Part shown: piece after piece, positions 32,172 through 41,286 of the stretch
Numbering within the stretch: the stretch's first letter is position 1
How the letters are laid out: each line of letters begins with the position of its first letter
Assembly (NCBI RefSeq): GCF_024609215.1
Contig: NZ_JANIPD030000012.1
Location: 62,001 to 126,000, forward strand
Length of the DNA: 64,000 nt
Direction of reading: 5' to 3'
DNA from: Curtanaerobium respiraculi
GTDB lineage: Bacteria; Actinomycetota; Coriobacteriia; Coriobacteriales; Eggerthellaceae
Notes under the pieces: generated by a model
Seen by the model: only the letters and a program-made list of their open reading frames with translations
The model's database searches: none
What the model was told of the DNA's origin: nothing
Made by a program: the position numbers and the translations under genes

Positions 32172-33257
32172 ATGCCCGCCGTCGTGCCGCATGACGGTCT
32201 CGACTGGCGCTTCTGGAAGGGCAGGCGCGTGCTCGTCACGGGCCATACCGGTTTCAAGGGCGCCTGGCTGTGCCGCATCTTAGCGCATGCGGGTGCGCAG
32301 GTGACGGGGTATGCGCTTGCCCCGCCCACGGCGCCGAGCCTCTTCGAGCTGGCGAACGTCGGCGATGCCCTGTGCTCGGTGATCGGCGATGTGCGCGACA
32401 TTGCCCATCTGCGCCGGACGTTCGACCGGGCATGTCCGCAGGTCGTGTTTCACCTGGCCGCCCAGCCGCTCGTGCGCGGAGGGTACCGCGCTCCCCTGGA
32501 GACCTTCGAGACGAACGTCATGGGAACCGCGAACGTCATGGAATGCGTGCGCTCGTGCCCGAGCGTGTCATCGGTCGTAAGCGTGACCACGGACAAGGTC
32601 TACCGCAACAGGGAGACGCGCCGCGGATACCGCGAGGATGACGAGTTGTTCGGCAGCGATCCCTACGCAGCCTCCAAGGTCTGCTCGGAACTGGTCACGG
32701 CGGCATACCGCACGAGCTTTCTCGAGGATGCCGATGTGCCCGTCTCGACGGTGCGCGCGGGAAACGTGATCGGCGGCGGGGATTTCGCGCCCGGCAGGAT
32801 CGTTCCCGACTGCGTGCGCTCGGCTCTTGCGGGGCGTCCCATCGCCGTGCGCAATCCCTTTTCGGTGCGCCCTTTCCAGCACGTGCTCGAGCCCCTGTTC
32901 GCCTATATGCGCATAGCGCGCGAGCAGGCGGGCGATGCACGCCTTGCGGGAAGCTACAACATAGGGCCCGATGCGGCTGACTGCGTGACGGTGGGCGAGC
33001 TCGTCCAGCTATTCTGCGAGGAATGGGGCGACGGCCTCGCCTGGCGGCGCGCAGACGCGAGCGGGCCCCACGAGGCGGGGCTGCTCGAGCTCGACTGCTC
33101 GCGCGTACGCCGGGTCTTCGGCTGGAGGCCCGTGTGGGATGTGCGCGCGGCCGTGCGCCTCACGGTCGCCTGGACGCGGGCATGGCAACAGGGACGGGCC
33201 GCGGCGTGCATGGACGGGCAGATCGGCAGCTGGCTGGAGACGGAGCGTGGAGCGTGA
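32172..33257 (+). CDS. rfbG: CDP-glucose 4,6-dehydratase
   Basis: Converts CDP-glucose to CDP-4-keto-6-deoxyglucose. The 361-aa extended SDR protein has VTGHTGFKGAWLCRILAHAG (about residue 22), FHLAAQPLVR, the Thr in SVVSVTTDKVY and the catalytic Tyr/Lys in DPYAASKVCSE (about 165). GNVIGGGDFAPGRIVPDCVR is a family hallmark. The start MPAVVPHDG follows GGAGGGGAGC; a start 24 nt upstream, overlapping rfbF, is the alternative. Confidence 0.92.
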   Translation: MPAVVPHDGLDWRFWKGRRVLVTGHTGFKGAWLCRILAHAGAQVTGYALAPPTAPSLFELANVGDALCSVIGDVRDIAHLRRTFDRACPQVVFHLAAQPLVRGGYRAPLETFETNVMGTANVMECVRSCPSVSSVVSVTTDKVYRNRETRRGYREDDELFGSDPYAASKVCSELVTAAYRTSFLEDADVPVSTVRAGNVIGGGDFAPGRIVPDCVRSALAGRPIAVRNPFSVRPFQHVLEPLFAYMRIAREQAGDARLAGSYNIGPDAADCVTVGELVQLFCEEWGDGLAWRRADASGPHEAGLLELDCSRVRRVFGWRPVWDVRAAVRLTVAWTRAWQQGRAAACMDGQIGSWLETERGA

Positions 33258-34597
33258 CGAGGTTCGAGGGGATGACGGAGGAGCAGGCGCGCAGGCGGAT
33301 TCTCGCCGAAGTCCGAGCGTACTGCGATGCCTACCACGCGCCGACCGACGAGTTCGAGCCGGGCGACCGCATCGGCTATGCGGGGCGCGTGTATGACCAT
33401 GCCGAAATGGAGAACCTGGTGGACGCCGCGCTCGAGTTCTGGCTGACCGCGGGCCGTTACACGGATCGCCTCGAGCGTGCGCTGGGGGAGTATCTCGGCG
33501 TCGCGCACGTCTCGTTCGTGAATTCTGGCTCGAGCGCCAACCTCGCGGCATTCGCGGCGCTCACGGCGCCCGAGCTGGGGCCGCGCGCCATACGGCCCGG
33601 GGACGAGGTCATCACCGTGGCGTGCGGGTTTCCGACCACGGTGGCGCCGATCGTGCAATTCGGTGCCGTCCCGGTGTTCGTCGACGTCCAGATTCCCTCG
33701 TACAACGTGGACACGAGCCAACTGGATGCGGCGCTTTCCGAGCGCACCAAGGCGATCGTGCTGGCCCACACGCTGGGGAACCCCTTCGATGTCGAGGCGG
33801 TGGGGCGTCTCTGCCGAGAACGGGGCCTGTGGCTCGTCGAGGACAACTGCGACGCGCTGGGCAGCTCCTGCCTGGTGGACGGAACGTGGCGGCACACCGG
33901 CACGTTTGGCGATATAGCGACATCGAGCTTCTATCCTCCGCATCACATGACCACCGGGGAAGGGGGCGCCGTGTACACGAACGACCCGGGTCTCGCCCGC
34001 ATCGTCCGCTCGATGCGCGATTGGGGTCGGGACTGCGCATGCCCCAGCGGTCGGGATAACTGCTGCGGGCACCGCTTCGACGGGCGGCACGGGACGCTTG
34101 CGCGCGGATACGACCACAAATACGTGTACTCGCATTTTGGATTCAACCTGAAGGCGACGGATCTTCAGGCGGCAGTCGGCTGCGCCCAGATCGAGAAGCT
34201 GCCCGCATTCACGGAAGCCCGCAAACGCAATCACGCCCGCTTGCGCGCGGCCCTCTCCCCGGTGCGAGACAGGCTCATCTTGCCGCAGGCGGCGCCTCGC
34301 TCCGATCCCAGCTGGTTCGGCTTTGCGATGACCTGCCGCGCGGGCGTCGACCGCACGGCGGTCGTGAAGTCGCTCGAACGAGACGGGATCCAGACGCGCA
34401 TGCTCTTTGCGGGAAACATCGTGCGGCACCCGTGCTTCGACCGGATGCGCGCGAAAGGCGAGGGCTATCGCACGGTGGGCGACTTGCGGGTGACCGACCG
34501 GGTGATGGCCGACACCTTCTGGGTGGGCGTCTACCCTGGCATGAGCGTCGCAAAGCTCGACTACATGGCCGAGAGGATCTGCGAGGCGGTGAGCTGA
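33254..34597 (+). CDS. rfbH: CDP-4-keto-6-deoxyglucose 3-dehydratase (E1)
   Basis: PMP- and iron-sulfur-dependent C-3 deoxygenation, the step that commits the sugar to 3,6-dideoxyhexoses. The 447-aa protein has NSGSSANLAAFAAL, VEDNCDALGS and SSFYPPHHMTTGEGG, where His takes the place of the PLP lysine of aminotransferases, as in E1. The iron-sulfur ligands follow in DWGRDCACPSGRDNCCGHRF, which keeps the C-x-C-x7-C spacing of E1. It starts with GTG overlapping the rfbG stop (GTGA). The partner reductase E3 (ddhD/ascD) is not in the window. Confidence 0.92.
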   Translation: MTRFEGMTEEQARRRILAEVRAYCDAYHAPTDEFEPGDRIGYAGRVYDHAEMENLVDAALEFWLTAGRYTDRLERALGEYLGVAHVSFVNSGSSANLAAFAALTAPELGPRAIRPGDEVITVACGFPTTVAPIVQFGAVPVFVDVQIPSYNVDTSQLDAALSERTKAIVLAHTLGNPFDVEAVGRLCRERGLWLVEDNCDALGSSCLVDGTWRHTGTFGDIATSSFYPPHHMTTGEGGAVYTNDPGLARIVRSMRDWGRDCACPSGRDNCCGHRFDGRHGTLARGYDHKYVYSHFGFNLKATDLQAAVGCAQIEKLPAFTEARKRNHARLRAALSPVRDRLILPQAAPRSDPSWFGFAMTCRAGVDRTAVVKSLERDGIQTRMLFAGNIVRHPCFDRMRAKGEGYRTVGDLRVTDRVMADTFWVGVYPGMSVAKLDYMAERICEAVS

Positions 34598-34598
34598 T

Positions 34599-36602
34599 AT
34601 GGCACAAGGCGCGATCGGGGCAAAGACGGCGCCGGCGAATCCCGCATCCGAACTCGCCCTGGCCCGCTGCGTTGTCACCGGGGCGACGGGCATGCTGGGT
34701 TGCGCGCTCGTGAGGCTGCTCGCGTACGAGGGCATCGAGGTCTATGCGCTGGCCCGCCCCGGCTCGCCCCGCATGCCCCGCTTCGCGCGCATGCAGGGGG
34801 TGCACGTGGTGGAATGCGATATCTCCCATCTCGACGGTGCCGTCGCGGACATCCCCGGGCGCTGCGACGCGTTCTTCCACCTGGCATGGGAGGGGACGGA
34901 GCGAGCCGAGCGCGACGATGCCGCCGTGCAGGTGCGCAACATCGGCTACACGCTCGATGCCGTCGAGCTCGCGGCCGCGCTGGGCTGCACGGTGTTCGTC
35001 GGCGCGGGTTCCCAAGCCGAGTACGGACGTGTCGAGGGGCGCCTGGGTCCCTCGACGCCCACCCACCCCGAGACCGCCTATGGCATCGCGAAGCTCGCCG
35101 CCGGGCAGATCTCGCGCGTGCGGGCCGCCGCCTTGGGGCTCAGGCACGAATGGGCGCGCATTGCGAGCGTATACGGGCCAGGCGACCGCCCCTCCACCAT
35201 GGTGATGAGCGTCTTGAGAGCGCTCAGGGATGGGCGGCGTCCCCAGCTCACCGCCTGCGAGCAGCGGTGGGATTACCTGTACTGCGACGATGCAGCCCGC
35301 GCCCTCGAGCTCGTCGCCGCGCGCGGGCGCGACCAGGCCATCTATTGCGTGGGCAGCGGCGTCGTCCGCGTGCTGAAGGACGTCGTGCGCGAGCTGCGCG
35401 ACATGGTGGACCCCGGGCTCGAATTGGGCATCGGAGAGATTCCCTATGCGCCCGACCAGGTCATGCACCTGGAGGTGGATATCTCGTCGCTCGTCGAGGA
35501 CACGGGATTCTCGCCTCGCGTCTCCCTTGCCGAGGGCATGGCGCGCACGATCGCCTCGCTCGACGGGAGCGAAGATGCAGACGGCGCACCGTGCATGCCA
35601 CGCGAACGGTCCCGCGCCGCTCGCACGAAGATAAGCGTGGTCGTGCCTTGTCTCAACGAGGCGGAAAACGTCGTGGCGCTGTACGATGCGCTCGTCACCA
35701 TGCTGGACGCCGAGCTTCCCGCGTACGATTACGAGATCCTCTTCATCGACAACTGCTCGACGGACGGGACGCGCGACAGGATCCGTCTCCTGTGCGCAGG
35801 CGACCGCCATGTGAAGGCCATATTCAACACACGCGACTTCGGCCAGTTCAACAGCCCCTATTATGGGCTCTGCCAGACGACGGGCGCCTGTGCCGTGCTC
35901 ATGTGCTGCGATTTTCAAGACCCGGTCGAGCTCATCCCCGATTTCGTGCACGCGTGGGAGTCGGGCTACAAGGTCGTGTGCGGCATAAAGGCGGACAGCG
36001 AGGAGAACAGGCTGCTCCGCTGGCTCCGCACGCGGTACTACCGCAGGATTCGCACGATGAGCGCTGTTGCCCAGATCGAGCATTTCACCGGGTTCGGCCT
36101 CTACGACGCCAGCTTCGTCGACGTGCTGCGGCAGCTCGACGACCCGACGCCGTTCCTCAGGGGCATAGTGGCCGAGCTGGGACCCGCGCGCAAGGACATC
36201 CCCTACACGCAGCGAAGGAGGCGCGCGGGCAAAAGCCACAACGGGTTCGCGTCGCTCTATGACGCGGCCATGCTCTCGTTCACCAGCTACACGAAGTCGG
36301 GGTTGCGCGTGGCCACCCTCGCGGGGTTCGCCCTGGGGGCGGCGAGCCTGGTGGCTGCGCTCGTGTACCTGGTGCTCAAGCTGGCGTTCTGGGACAGCTT
36401 CTCGGAAGGTTCCGTCATGCCGCTGCTCGCCGTCCTCATGCTCGGCTCCGTGCTGCTGTTCTTCCTGGGGCTTCTGGGCGAGTACGTCATGGCCATCAAC
36501 GTGCGCGTGATGAAACGGCCCCTGGTAGTCGAGGAGGAGCGGATGAATTTCGATGCGGGCGACGCGGGGCGACGTGCGCAGGGGGAGGGGGAGGACGCGT
36601 GA
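34599..36602 (+). CDS. Fusion: NAD-dependent epimerase/reductase + GT2 glycosyltransferase with two TM helices
   Basis: One 667-aa frame. Residues about 20-315 are an extended SDR: CVVTGATGMLGCALVRLLAY, GAGSQAEYGRVEG and TAYGIAKLAAGQ (Tyr/Lys), as in NDP-sugar reductases/epimerases. A ~28-residue linker is followed by a DPM1-like GT2 domain: ISVVVPCLNEAENVVALYDA (about 347), ILFIDNCSTDGTRD, CCDFQDPVELIPDF and FTGFGLYDASF. Two C-terminal TM segments (AGFALGAASLVAALVYLVLK; VLMLGSVLLFFLGLLGEYVM) follow. In a yersiniose-like pathway the SDR half would reduce the branched keto sugar (YerF role), and the GT2 half would charge a lipid or transfer the sugar. Confidence 0.85.
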   Translation: MAQGAIGAKTAPANPASELALARCVVTGATGMLGCALVRLLAYEGIEVYALARPGSPRMPRFARMQGVHVVECDISHLDGAVADIPGRCDAFFHLAWEGTERAERDDAAVQVRNIGYTLDAVELAAALGCTVFVGAGSQAEYGRVEGRLGPSTPTHPETAYGIAKLAAGQISRVRAAALGLRHEWARIASVYGPGDRPSTMVMSVLRALRDGRRPQLTACEQRWDYLYCDDAARALELVAARGRDQAIYCVGSGVVRVLKDVVRELRDMVDPGLELGIGEIPYAPDQVMHLEVDISSLVEDTGFSPRVSLAEGMARTIASLDGSEDADGAPCMPRERSRAARTKISVVVPCLNEAENVVALYDALVTMLDAELPAYDYEILFIDNCSTDGTRDRIRLLCAGDRHVKAIFNTRDFGQFNSPYYGLCQTTGACAVLMCCDFQDPVELIPDFVHAWESGYKVVCGIKADSEENRLLRWLRTRYYRRIRTMSAVAQIEHFTGFGLYDASFVDVLRQLDDPTPFLRGIVAELGPARKDIPYTQRRRRAGKSHNGFASLYDAAMLSFTSYTKSGLRVATLAGFALGAASLVAALVYLVLKLAFWDSFSEGSVMPLLAVLMLGSVLLFFLGLLGEYVMAINVRVMKRPLVVEEERMNFDAGDAGRRAQGEGEDA

Positions 36603-38458
36603 AGGTCAAGGTCTCGGACTACATCGCACGGTTCCTAGTGGAGCACGGCATCAGCCACTGCTTCACGGTCGTGGGCGGCGGTGCCATGCACATGAACGAT
36701 TCGTTTGGGCACCAAGAGGGTCTGACCTGCATATACAATCACCACGAACAGGCTTGCGCCATGGCGGCCGAGGCCTACGCGCGCATTGGCAACCACGTGG
36801 CCGCTGTGTGCGTCACCTCCGGACCGGGCGGCACCAACGCCATCACCGGCGTGCTGTGCGCTTGGGAGGACTCGCTGCCCCTGCTCGTGTTCTCGGGGCA
36901 GGTGCGCCGCATGAACATGGCGCGCAGCACCGGCCTCGCGGGGCTGCGCATGATGGGCGACCAGGAGTACGACATCGTTCCCGCCGTCACGCACCTGACC
37001 AAGTATGCCGTGCTCCTCGACGACCCGAAGCGCGTGCGCTACTGCCTGGAGAAGGCCCTGCACCTTGCCCGATCGGGGCGTCCCGGCCCCTGCTGGCTCG
37101 ATGTCCCGCTCGATATCCAAGCTGCCGTCGTGGACGACGATGCGCTGGTCGGCTACGAGGTGTCCGAAGATGCCGCTTCGAGGCCGCCCGCACCCTCGGA
37201 TGAGGTGGTAGACGCCATCCTGGACAAGATCTCAATGGCCAGGCGCCCCGTGTTCCATCCCGGCAACGGGATACGGTTGGCGGGGGCGTACGGGCTTTTC
37301 CGCCGCGTGGCCGACAAGCTGGGAATCCCCATCGTCACCTGCTGGGACAGCGTGGATCTCGTGCCGGATGCTCACCCGCTCTATGTGGGGCGCGAGGGGA
37401 TCGCAGGCACGCGCGCGGGCAACTTCGCCATTCAAACCGCCGACCTCATCTTCGCGGTCGGCGCACGTCTAGGCATGCGCGACGTGGGCTTCGATGCAGA
37501 ACGGTGGGCACCCCACGCGTTCGTCATCATGAGCGACATCTGCCCCGACGAGATGCGCAAGCCCACCATTCACGTGGAAATGCCGGTCTGGGCGGATGCG
37601 CGAGAGCTCTTGGAGCGCCTCGAGCTGCGTCTGGACGAACGCATCGCCGCCGGCGCCTGGGGCGCGGGCCGCCGCGCGTGGGCCGCGAGATGCCGGGCGT
37701 GGAGGGAAAGGTACCCAGTGTTGCTCGCGCGCCACCACGCCGTGGACGAGCCGGCCAACCTGTACATGCTCATCGACGCGCTCTCGCGGGCCCTCGAACC
37801 GGGAAGGGTGGTCGTCACGGGCTCAGGCGCCACCTGTGTCGCGGGCAGCCAGGGCTTCGTCATCAAGGAGGGCACGCGCTACCTGATAAACTGCGGCGTC
37901 TGCCCGCTGGGCTACGATCTGCCGGCGGCCATCGGCGCGTGCGTGGCCGAACACGGCGACAGTGCGCTGTACGGGCGCGGCACGGGGCTGCGAGACACGA
38001 TTCTGTTCACGGGGGACGGCGGCATCCAGTTCAACCTGCAGGAGCTGCAGGTGATCGTCCACCACAGGCTGCCCATCAAGATCTTCGTCGTCAACAACCA
38101 GGGGTACCACTCGATTCGCCAGACGCAGCAGAACAATTTCAGCGGCGATCCCGTCGGCATCGGGCCGGACAGCGGGGATTTGAGCTTTCCCGATATGGGG
38201 AGGATCGCCGCGGCGTACGGCCTTCCCTATGCCCGCTGCGAACGCAACTCCGACCTTGATGCCACCATTGGGCGCGTCCTCGCCCTCGAGGGTCCCGCGC
38301 TCTGCGAGGTGATGACAACGATCGACCAGCCATTCGAGCCGAAGCTCGCCTCGCGCGTCCTCGAGGACGGCACGACGCAGTCACCCGGCCTGGAGGACCT
38401 GGCGCCGTTTCTGCCCCGTGACGAACTCGCGCGCATCATGAGCGTGGTCGAGGAATGA
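36599..38458 (+). CDS. yerE: YerE-like ThDP-dependent flavoenzyme of branched-sugar synthesis
   Basis: A 619-aa acetolactate-synthase-fold protein. Activating Glu in NHHEQACAMAAEAYARIG (about residue 47), TSGPGGTNAITGVLCAWEDS, a central FAD/nucleotide domain, and the ThDP-Mg motif GDGGIQFNLQELQVIVHHRL ending with VVNNQGYHSIRQ. It lacks context for valine synthesis and follows CDP-3,6-dideoxyhexose genes, as YerE does in Yersinia, where it adds a pyruvate-derived two-carbon unit to C-4 of CDP-4-keto-3,6-dideoxyglucose. It starts with GTG overlapping the fusion gene (GTGA). The function follows from homology plus context; a plain ThDP decarboxylase cannot be excluded. Confidence 0.75.
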   Translation: MKVKVSDYIARFLVEHGISHCFTVVGGGAMHMNDSFGHQEGLTCIYNHHEQACAMAAEAYARIGNHVAAVCVTSGPGGTNAITGVLCAWEDSLPLLVFSGQVRRMNMARSTGLAGLRMMGDQEYDIVPAVTHLTKYAVLLDDPKRVRYCLEKALHLARSGRPGPCWLDVPLDIQAAVVDDDALVGYEVSEDAASRPPAPSDEVVDAILDKISMARRPVFHPGNGIRLAGAYGLFRRVADKLGIPIVTCWDSVDLVPDAHPLYVGREGIAGTRAGNFAIQTADLIFAVGARLGMRDVGFDAERWAPHAFVIMSDICPDEMRKPTIHVEMPVWADARELLERLELRLDERIAAGAWGAGRRAWAARCRAWRERYPVLLARHHAVDEPANLYMLIDALSRALEPGRVVVTGSGATCVAGSQGFVIKEGTRYLINCGVCPLGYDLPAAIGACVAEHGDSALYGRGTGLRDTILFTGDGGIQFNLQELQVIVHHRLPIKIFVVNNQGYHSIRQTQQNNFSGDPVGIGPDSGDLSFPDMGRIAAAYGLPYARCERNSDLDATIGRVLALEGPALCEVMTTIDQPFEPKLASRVLEDGTTQSPGLEDLAPFLPRDELARIMSVVEE

Positions 38459-40143
38459 GCGCCTTGCCGGACAGGACCGACGGGTGCGCTTCGCCGCGCC
38501 CCGGCATGCGGGACCTCACCGCCCCGAGGGCCTCTCTCCTGCTGCTGCGCACGTGGTGGTACACGGTGCCGCTCGTCCTCGTCGCGCTCGCCTCCTTCGG
38601 GTTTTCCTGCACGCACTACTCGATCAGCATCGACGATCTGGCGGGAAGCCGCTACATCGCGGGGGAGCTCTTGGCGCAACGGCGGTTCACCTGGCCGCTC
38701 ATCGCGCACCTGTTCGGCTTCGACAACACGGTTCCCCTCGTCATGGATGCACTGGGCATCGTGCTTCTGACGTTTTCCACAGCGCTTCTGAGCGGGCTGT
38801 TCGTAAGCGTCTCGCGAGGGCGCTTCACTCGTGGCGCGGCACTCGCGTTCTCGTGCGTGTATGTCTCGTTCCCGCTGTCGGAAGAGCTGTTCGTCTACAC
38901 TGCCATGCCCCTGGCCGTCGGCGGCTGCATGGTCCTGGTCGCGCTTTCGCTCACGCTCGTCGACAGGTCCTTCTCCAGGAGGGGCGCGAGGTCTTTCGCG
39001 TGCCTTGCGGGGGCTGTTGCGTGTTTGGTCCTCGTCGTCGGTTGGTACGAGTCGCATGTCGTCGTCTTCATATGCGCGGTGTTCGCGCTGCTCTTCCTTG
39101 CCAACGACCCCAGCCTTGAGCTGCGTCGCCAGTTTGGCAGGGCGGTCGGAAGCGGGTTCAGGTACGCGGTCGTCCTCGCTGCAGGCGTTGTCCTCGGAGT
39201 CGGCATCGGCGTGCTCGTGATGAACGTGGCGGGCATCGAGGCGTCATCGAATGCGTACAATGCGCTGAGCATCGTAAACGGGCAGAACCTCGTTCAAACG
39301 ATGAGGGATTTCCTCTTCGCCTATGCGGGGCGTGCCCCATTCTACCTGCCCATAGCCGTACTCGACCTATCCGTGCTGGCATGCCTCGTCCTCATCGTCG
39401 CCGACGCGGGCAGGCACCGTTCGCCCTGCCGTGCCCTTCTCCTGGTATGCATGGTGCCGTGCCTGGTCGTCATGACGCTGCTGGAATCCCTGCCCGCGCC
39501 CTATCGGACGGCGCAGATAGTGCCGTTCTTCGTCGCCGCCGTGGCGGCGCTCGTGTGGGCGCATGTCGAAGGCGTGGGCCGCGGCGAGCCGGGACGAGCC
39601 GGGCGGGCGCTTTTTGGCGCGGCGCTGTGCGTGCTCGTGTGCGTCCAGGTGGCCGACATCAACCATTGGTATCGCGTCGACTGGGAGCGCAACCTCGCCG
39701 AGCGTCAGATCATGCACGAGATAGCCGCCGACTTGGATGAGCGCGGGCTTGCCGGCAAGCCCGTCGCGTTCACCGGCGACTTCATCCTCGGAGGCACCTG
39801 GCGTGAGGACGAGTTCATCCGTTCGGATGACCCGCGTGCGGCATGCTTCGCGGACAGGGGGCTGACGCAGGTCGACATGACGGCGGAATTCGCCTTCTCC
39901 GTCCAGGAGACCTACGAGTACACGACGTGGGCCATGCAGGCATTCGGCGGCCAGGACGAGCTGTTCAAGTATCTTGACGTCATGGGGTGCCCGCTCATCC
40001 AGGCCACTCCCGGGCAGCTCGAAGACGCACGATCGCAGGCGGAGGGGATCCCCGCCTGGCCGGCGCCGTCCGGCATAGTCGACCGGGGCACGTACGTCCA
40101 AGTGCAGCTGGGGTACACCGACCCGAGATGGAAGGCGCTGTGA
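38455..40143 (+). CDS. GtrII-like polytopic glycosyltransferase
   Basis: A 562-aa membrane protein with about ten hydrophobic segments from residue 35 to 395, and a C-terminal extracytoplasmic domain. After the first TM comes THYSISIDDLAGSRYIAGEL, the acidic-loop signature of GtrII/O-antigen glucosyltransferases, which use a polyprenyl-linked sugar on the outer face. The ATG overlaps the YerE-like stop (ATGA), so it is translated with the sugar genes. It is the likely final transferase decorating a surface polymer. Last gene of the island. Confidence 0.78.
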   Translation: MSALPDRTDGCASPRPGMRDLTAPRASLLLLRTWWYTVPLVLVALASFGFSCTHYSISIDDLAGSRYIAGELLAQRRFTWPLIAHLFGFDNTVPLVMDALGIVLLTFSTALLSGLFVSVSRGRFTRGAALAFSCVYVSFPLSEELFVYTAMPLAVGGCMVLVALSLTLVDRSFSRRGARSFACLAGAVACLVLVVGWYESHVVVFICAVFALLFLANDPSLELRRQFGRAVGSGFRYAVVLAAGVVLGVGIGVLVMNVAGIEASSNAYNALSIVNGQNLVQTMRDFLFAYAGRAPFYLPIAVLDLSVLACLVLIVADAGRHRSPCRALLLVCMVPCLVVMTLLESLPAPYRTAQIVPFFVAAVAALVWAHVEGVGRGEPGRAGRALFGAALCVLVCVQVADINHWYRVDWERNLAERQIMHEIAADLDERGLAGKPVAFTGDFILGGTWREDEFIRSDDPRAACFADRGLTQVDMTAEFAFSVQETYEYTTWAMQAFGGQDELFKYLDVMGCPLIQATPGQLEDARSQAEGIPAWPAPSGIVDRGTYVQVQLGYTDPRWKAL

Positions 40144-40209
40144 GGCATTGCCCCAGCCCCCATCCCCGCGCTCGACGATCCAGCCCACAGCGCGCGTCGG
40201 CTCACGGTG

Positions 40210-40489
40210 TTTTCCGGAGGCTGCTGGGACGATTTACAGGGACGTGCCCAGCCGGTATGCCTTCAGCACCAGGATCCTCGTATGTCTCCTCCGTATGTCT
40301 GCCGTTTCTTATCCACACGTGCCCGACGTTGCCGATGCCCGCGGCGACCTTCTCGAGATCATCACCTCACCCCCCTTGCGAAGCTCAGGCAAGGGTCCAG
40401 GTGGGCTTGTCGCCTTCAGCCATGGCGCCGATCACCGCGACGGGACAGGGGTACAGTGCCAGCAGGCTGTCGTTTTCGTCTTTCGGCAT
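40210..40489 (-). pseudogene. Decayed flavoredoxin-like gene divergent from the MerR gene
   Basis: From a good ribosome site (GGAAAGGAGG), 34 codons read MPKDENDSLLALYPCPVAVI, GAMAEGDKPTWTLA and then stop at 40385. This is the usual N-terminus of flavoredoxin/flavin-reductase proteins (ALYP.PV..VG...KPTWTL). The same strand continues with open codons (LEKVAAGIGNVGHVWIRNGR and on) that do not look like the rest of that family. It is probably a truncated or rearranged gene, divergent from the MerR regulator that may have controlled it. The remainder of 40144-40639 shows only the AT-rich MerR promoter. Confidence 0.45.
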
Positions 40490-40639
40490 GGATTTCCACC
40501 TCCTTTCCAGGTTTCGACGTTGCCGCCGGGTTTTGTTAAGAGCAACTTGATTTTGCTGGAAAAGATTCTTGACTTTAAATCACAGTTCAGGTTAGTAATG
40601 TTTCTCGAAATATCTTTAACGGCTTCAGAGAGGCGCAAA

Positions 40640-41098
40640 ATGGAGAAGGTATACACCATCGGGGAGGCGAGCGACGAGCTGGGCATGCCAGCGTCCACGC
40701 TTCGCTACTACGACAAGAGGGGGCTCTTCCCCGACGTGGCGCGAAGCCAAGGCGGCATGCGCGTCTACACCGAGGACGACTTGGAATGGGCGCGCTTCAT
40801 CGAGCGCCTGAAGGTCTCGGGCATGCCCATCGCCGAGATCAAGGAGTACATCGACCTCTACCGCGAGGGCGATTCCACCATCGAGCGGCGCCGTGAGATC
40901 GTCCACGAGCGCCGCGACCGAATCGACGAGCAGATAAGGGAGCTGGAGAACGCGCGCGACTTCATCGACTACAAATGCTGGTTCTACGACGTTGCCGCCG
41001 AGTCCGGCACCTGTGACACGCCGCGCGACATGCCGCTGGAGGACCTGCCGCCCAAGATCGCGCGCATCAAGAAGAAGTGCCGCATCAACCGGTACTAG
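40640..41098 (+). CDS. MerR-family transcriptional regulator
   Basis: A 152-aa regulator: winged helix-turn-helix MEKVYTIGEASDELGMPAST then LRYYDKRGLFPDVARSQGGM, effector-independent wing, and a long coiled-coil dimer helix (about residues 80-118, IERRREIVHERRDRIDEQIR). The short C-terminal part resembles the TipA/BltR-like subgroup that senses organic ligands rather than metals. GAGAGG precedes ATG. The upstream AT-rich DNA has TTGACT at about 40571 with an over-long spacer to a TAGTAA-like -10, typical of MerR-controlled promoters. Confidence 0.85.
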   Translation: MEKVYTIGEASDELGMPASTLRYYDKRGLFPDVARSQGGMRVYTEDDLEWARFIERLKVSGMPIAEIKEYIDLYREGDSTIERRREIVHERRDRIDEQIRELENARDFIDYKCWFYDVAAESGTCDTPRDMPLEDLPPKIARIKKKCRINRY

Positions 41099-41286
41099 AG
41101 GAGGTCTGAGGCAAACATGGTGCGATCTCCATTCCGCCGCGATCCCCTTCGCCTTCTCGATGTCCGACCGCCGGGTCGGCTTGTCACCGCCGACGAGCAG
41201 CAGGAGCAGGGTGCCTAAAAGGCCTATTTGGCCCAGCCCATAATGAAAGGCCGCTGGAAAAGGAACGCCGAGGGGTTCCGGATAAA

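Noticed and set aside
41105-41286. Minus-strand fragment with a hydrophobic stretch (GLGQIGLLGTLLLLLVGG)
   Set aside because: It continues as an out-of-frame shadow of the MerR gene, with no ribosome site and no family match.
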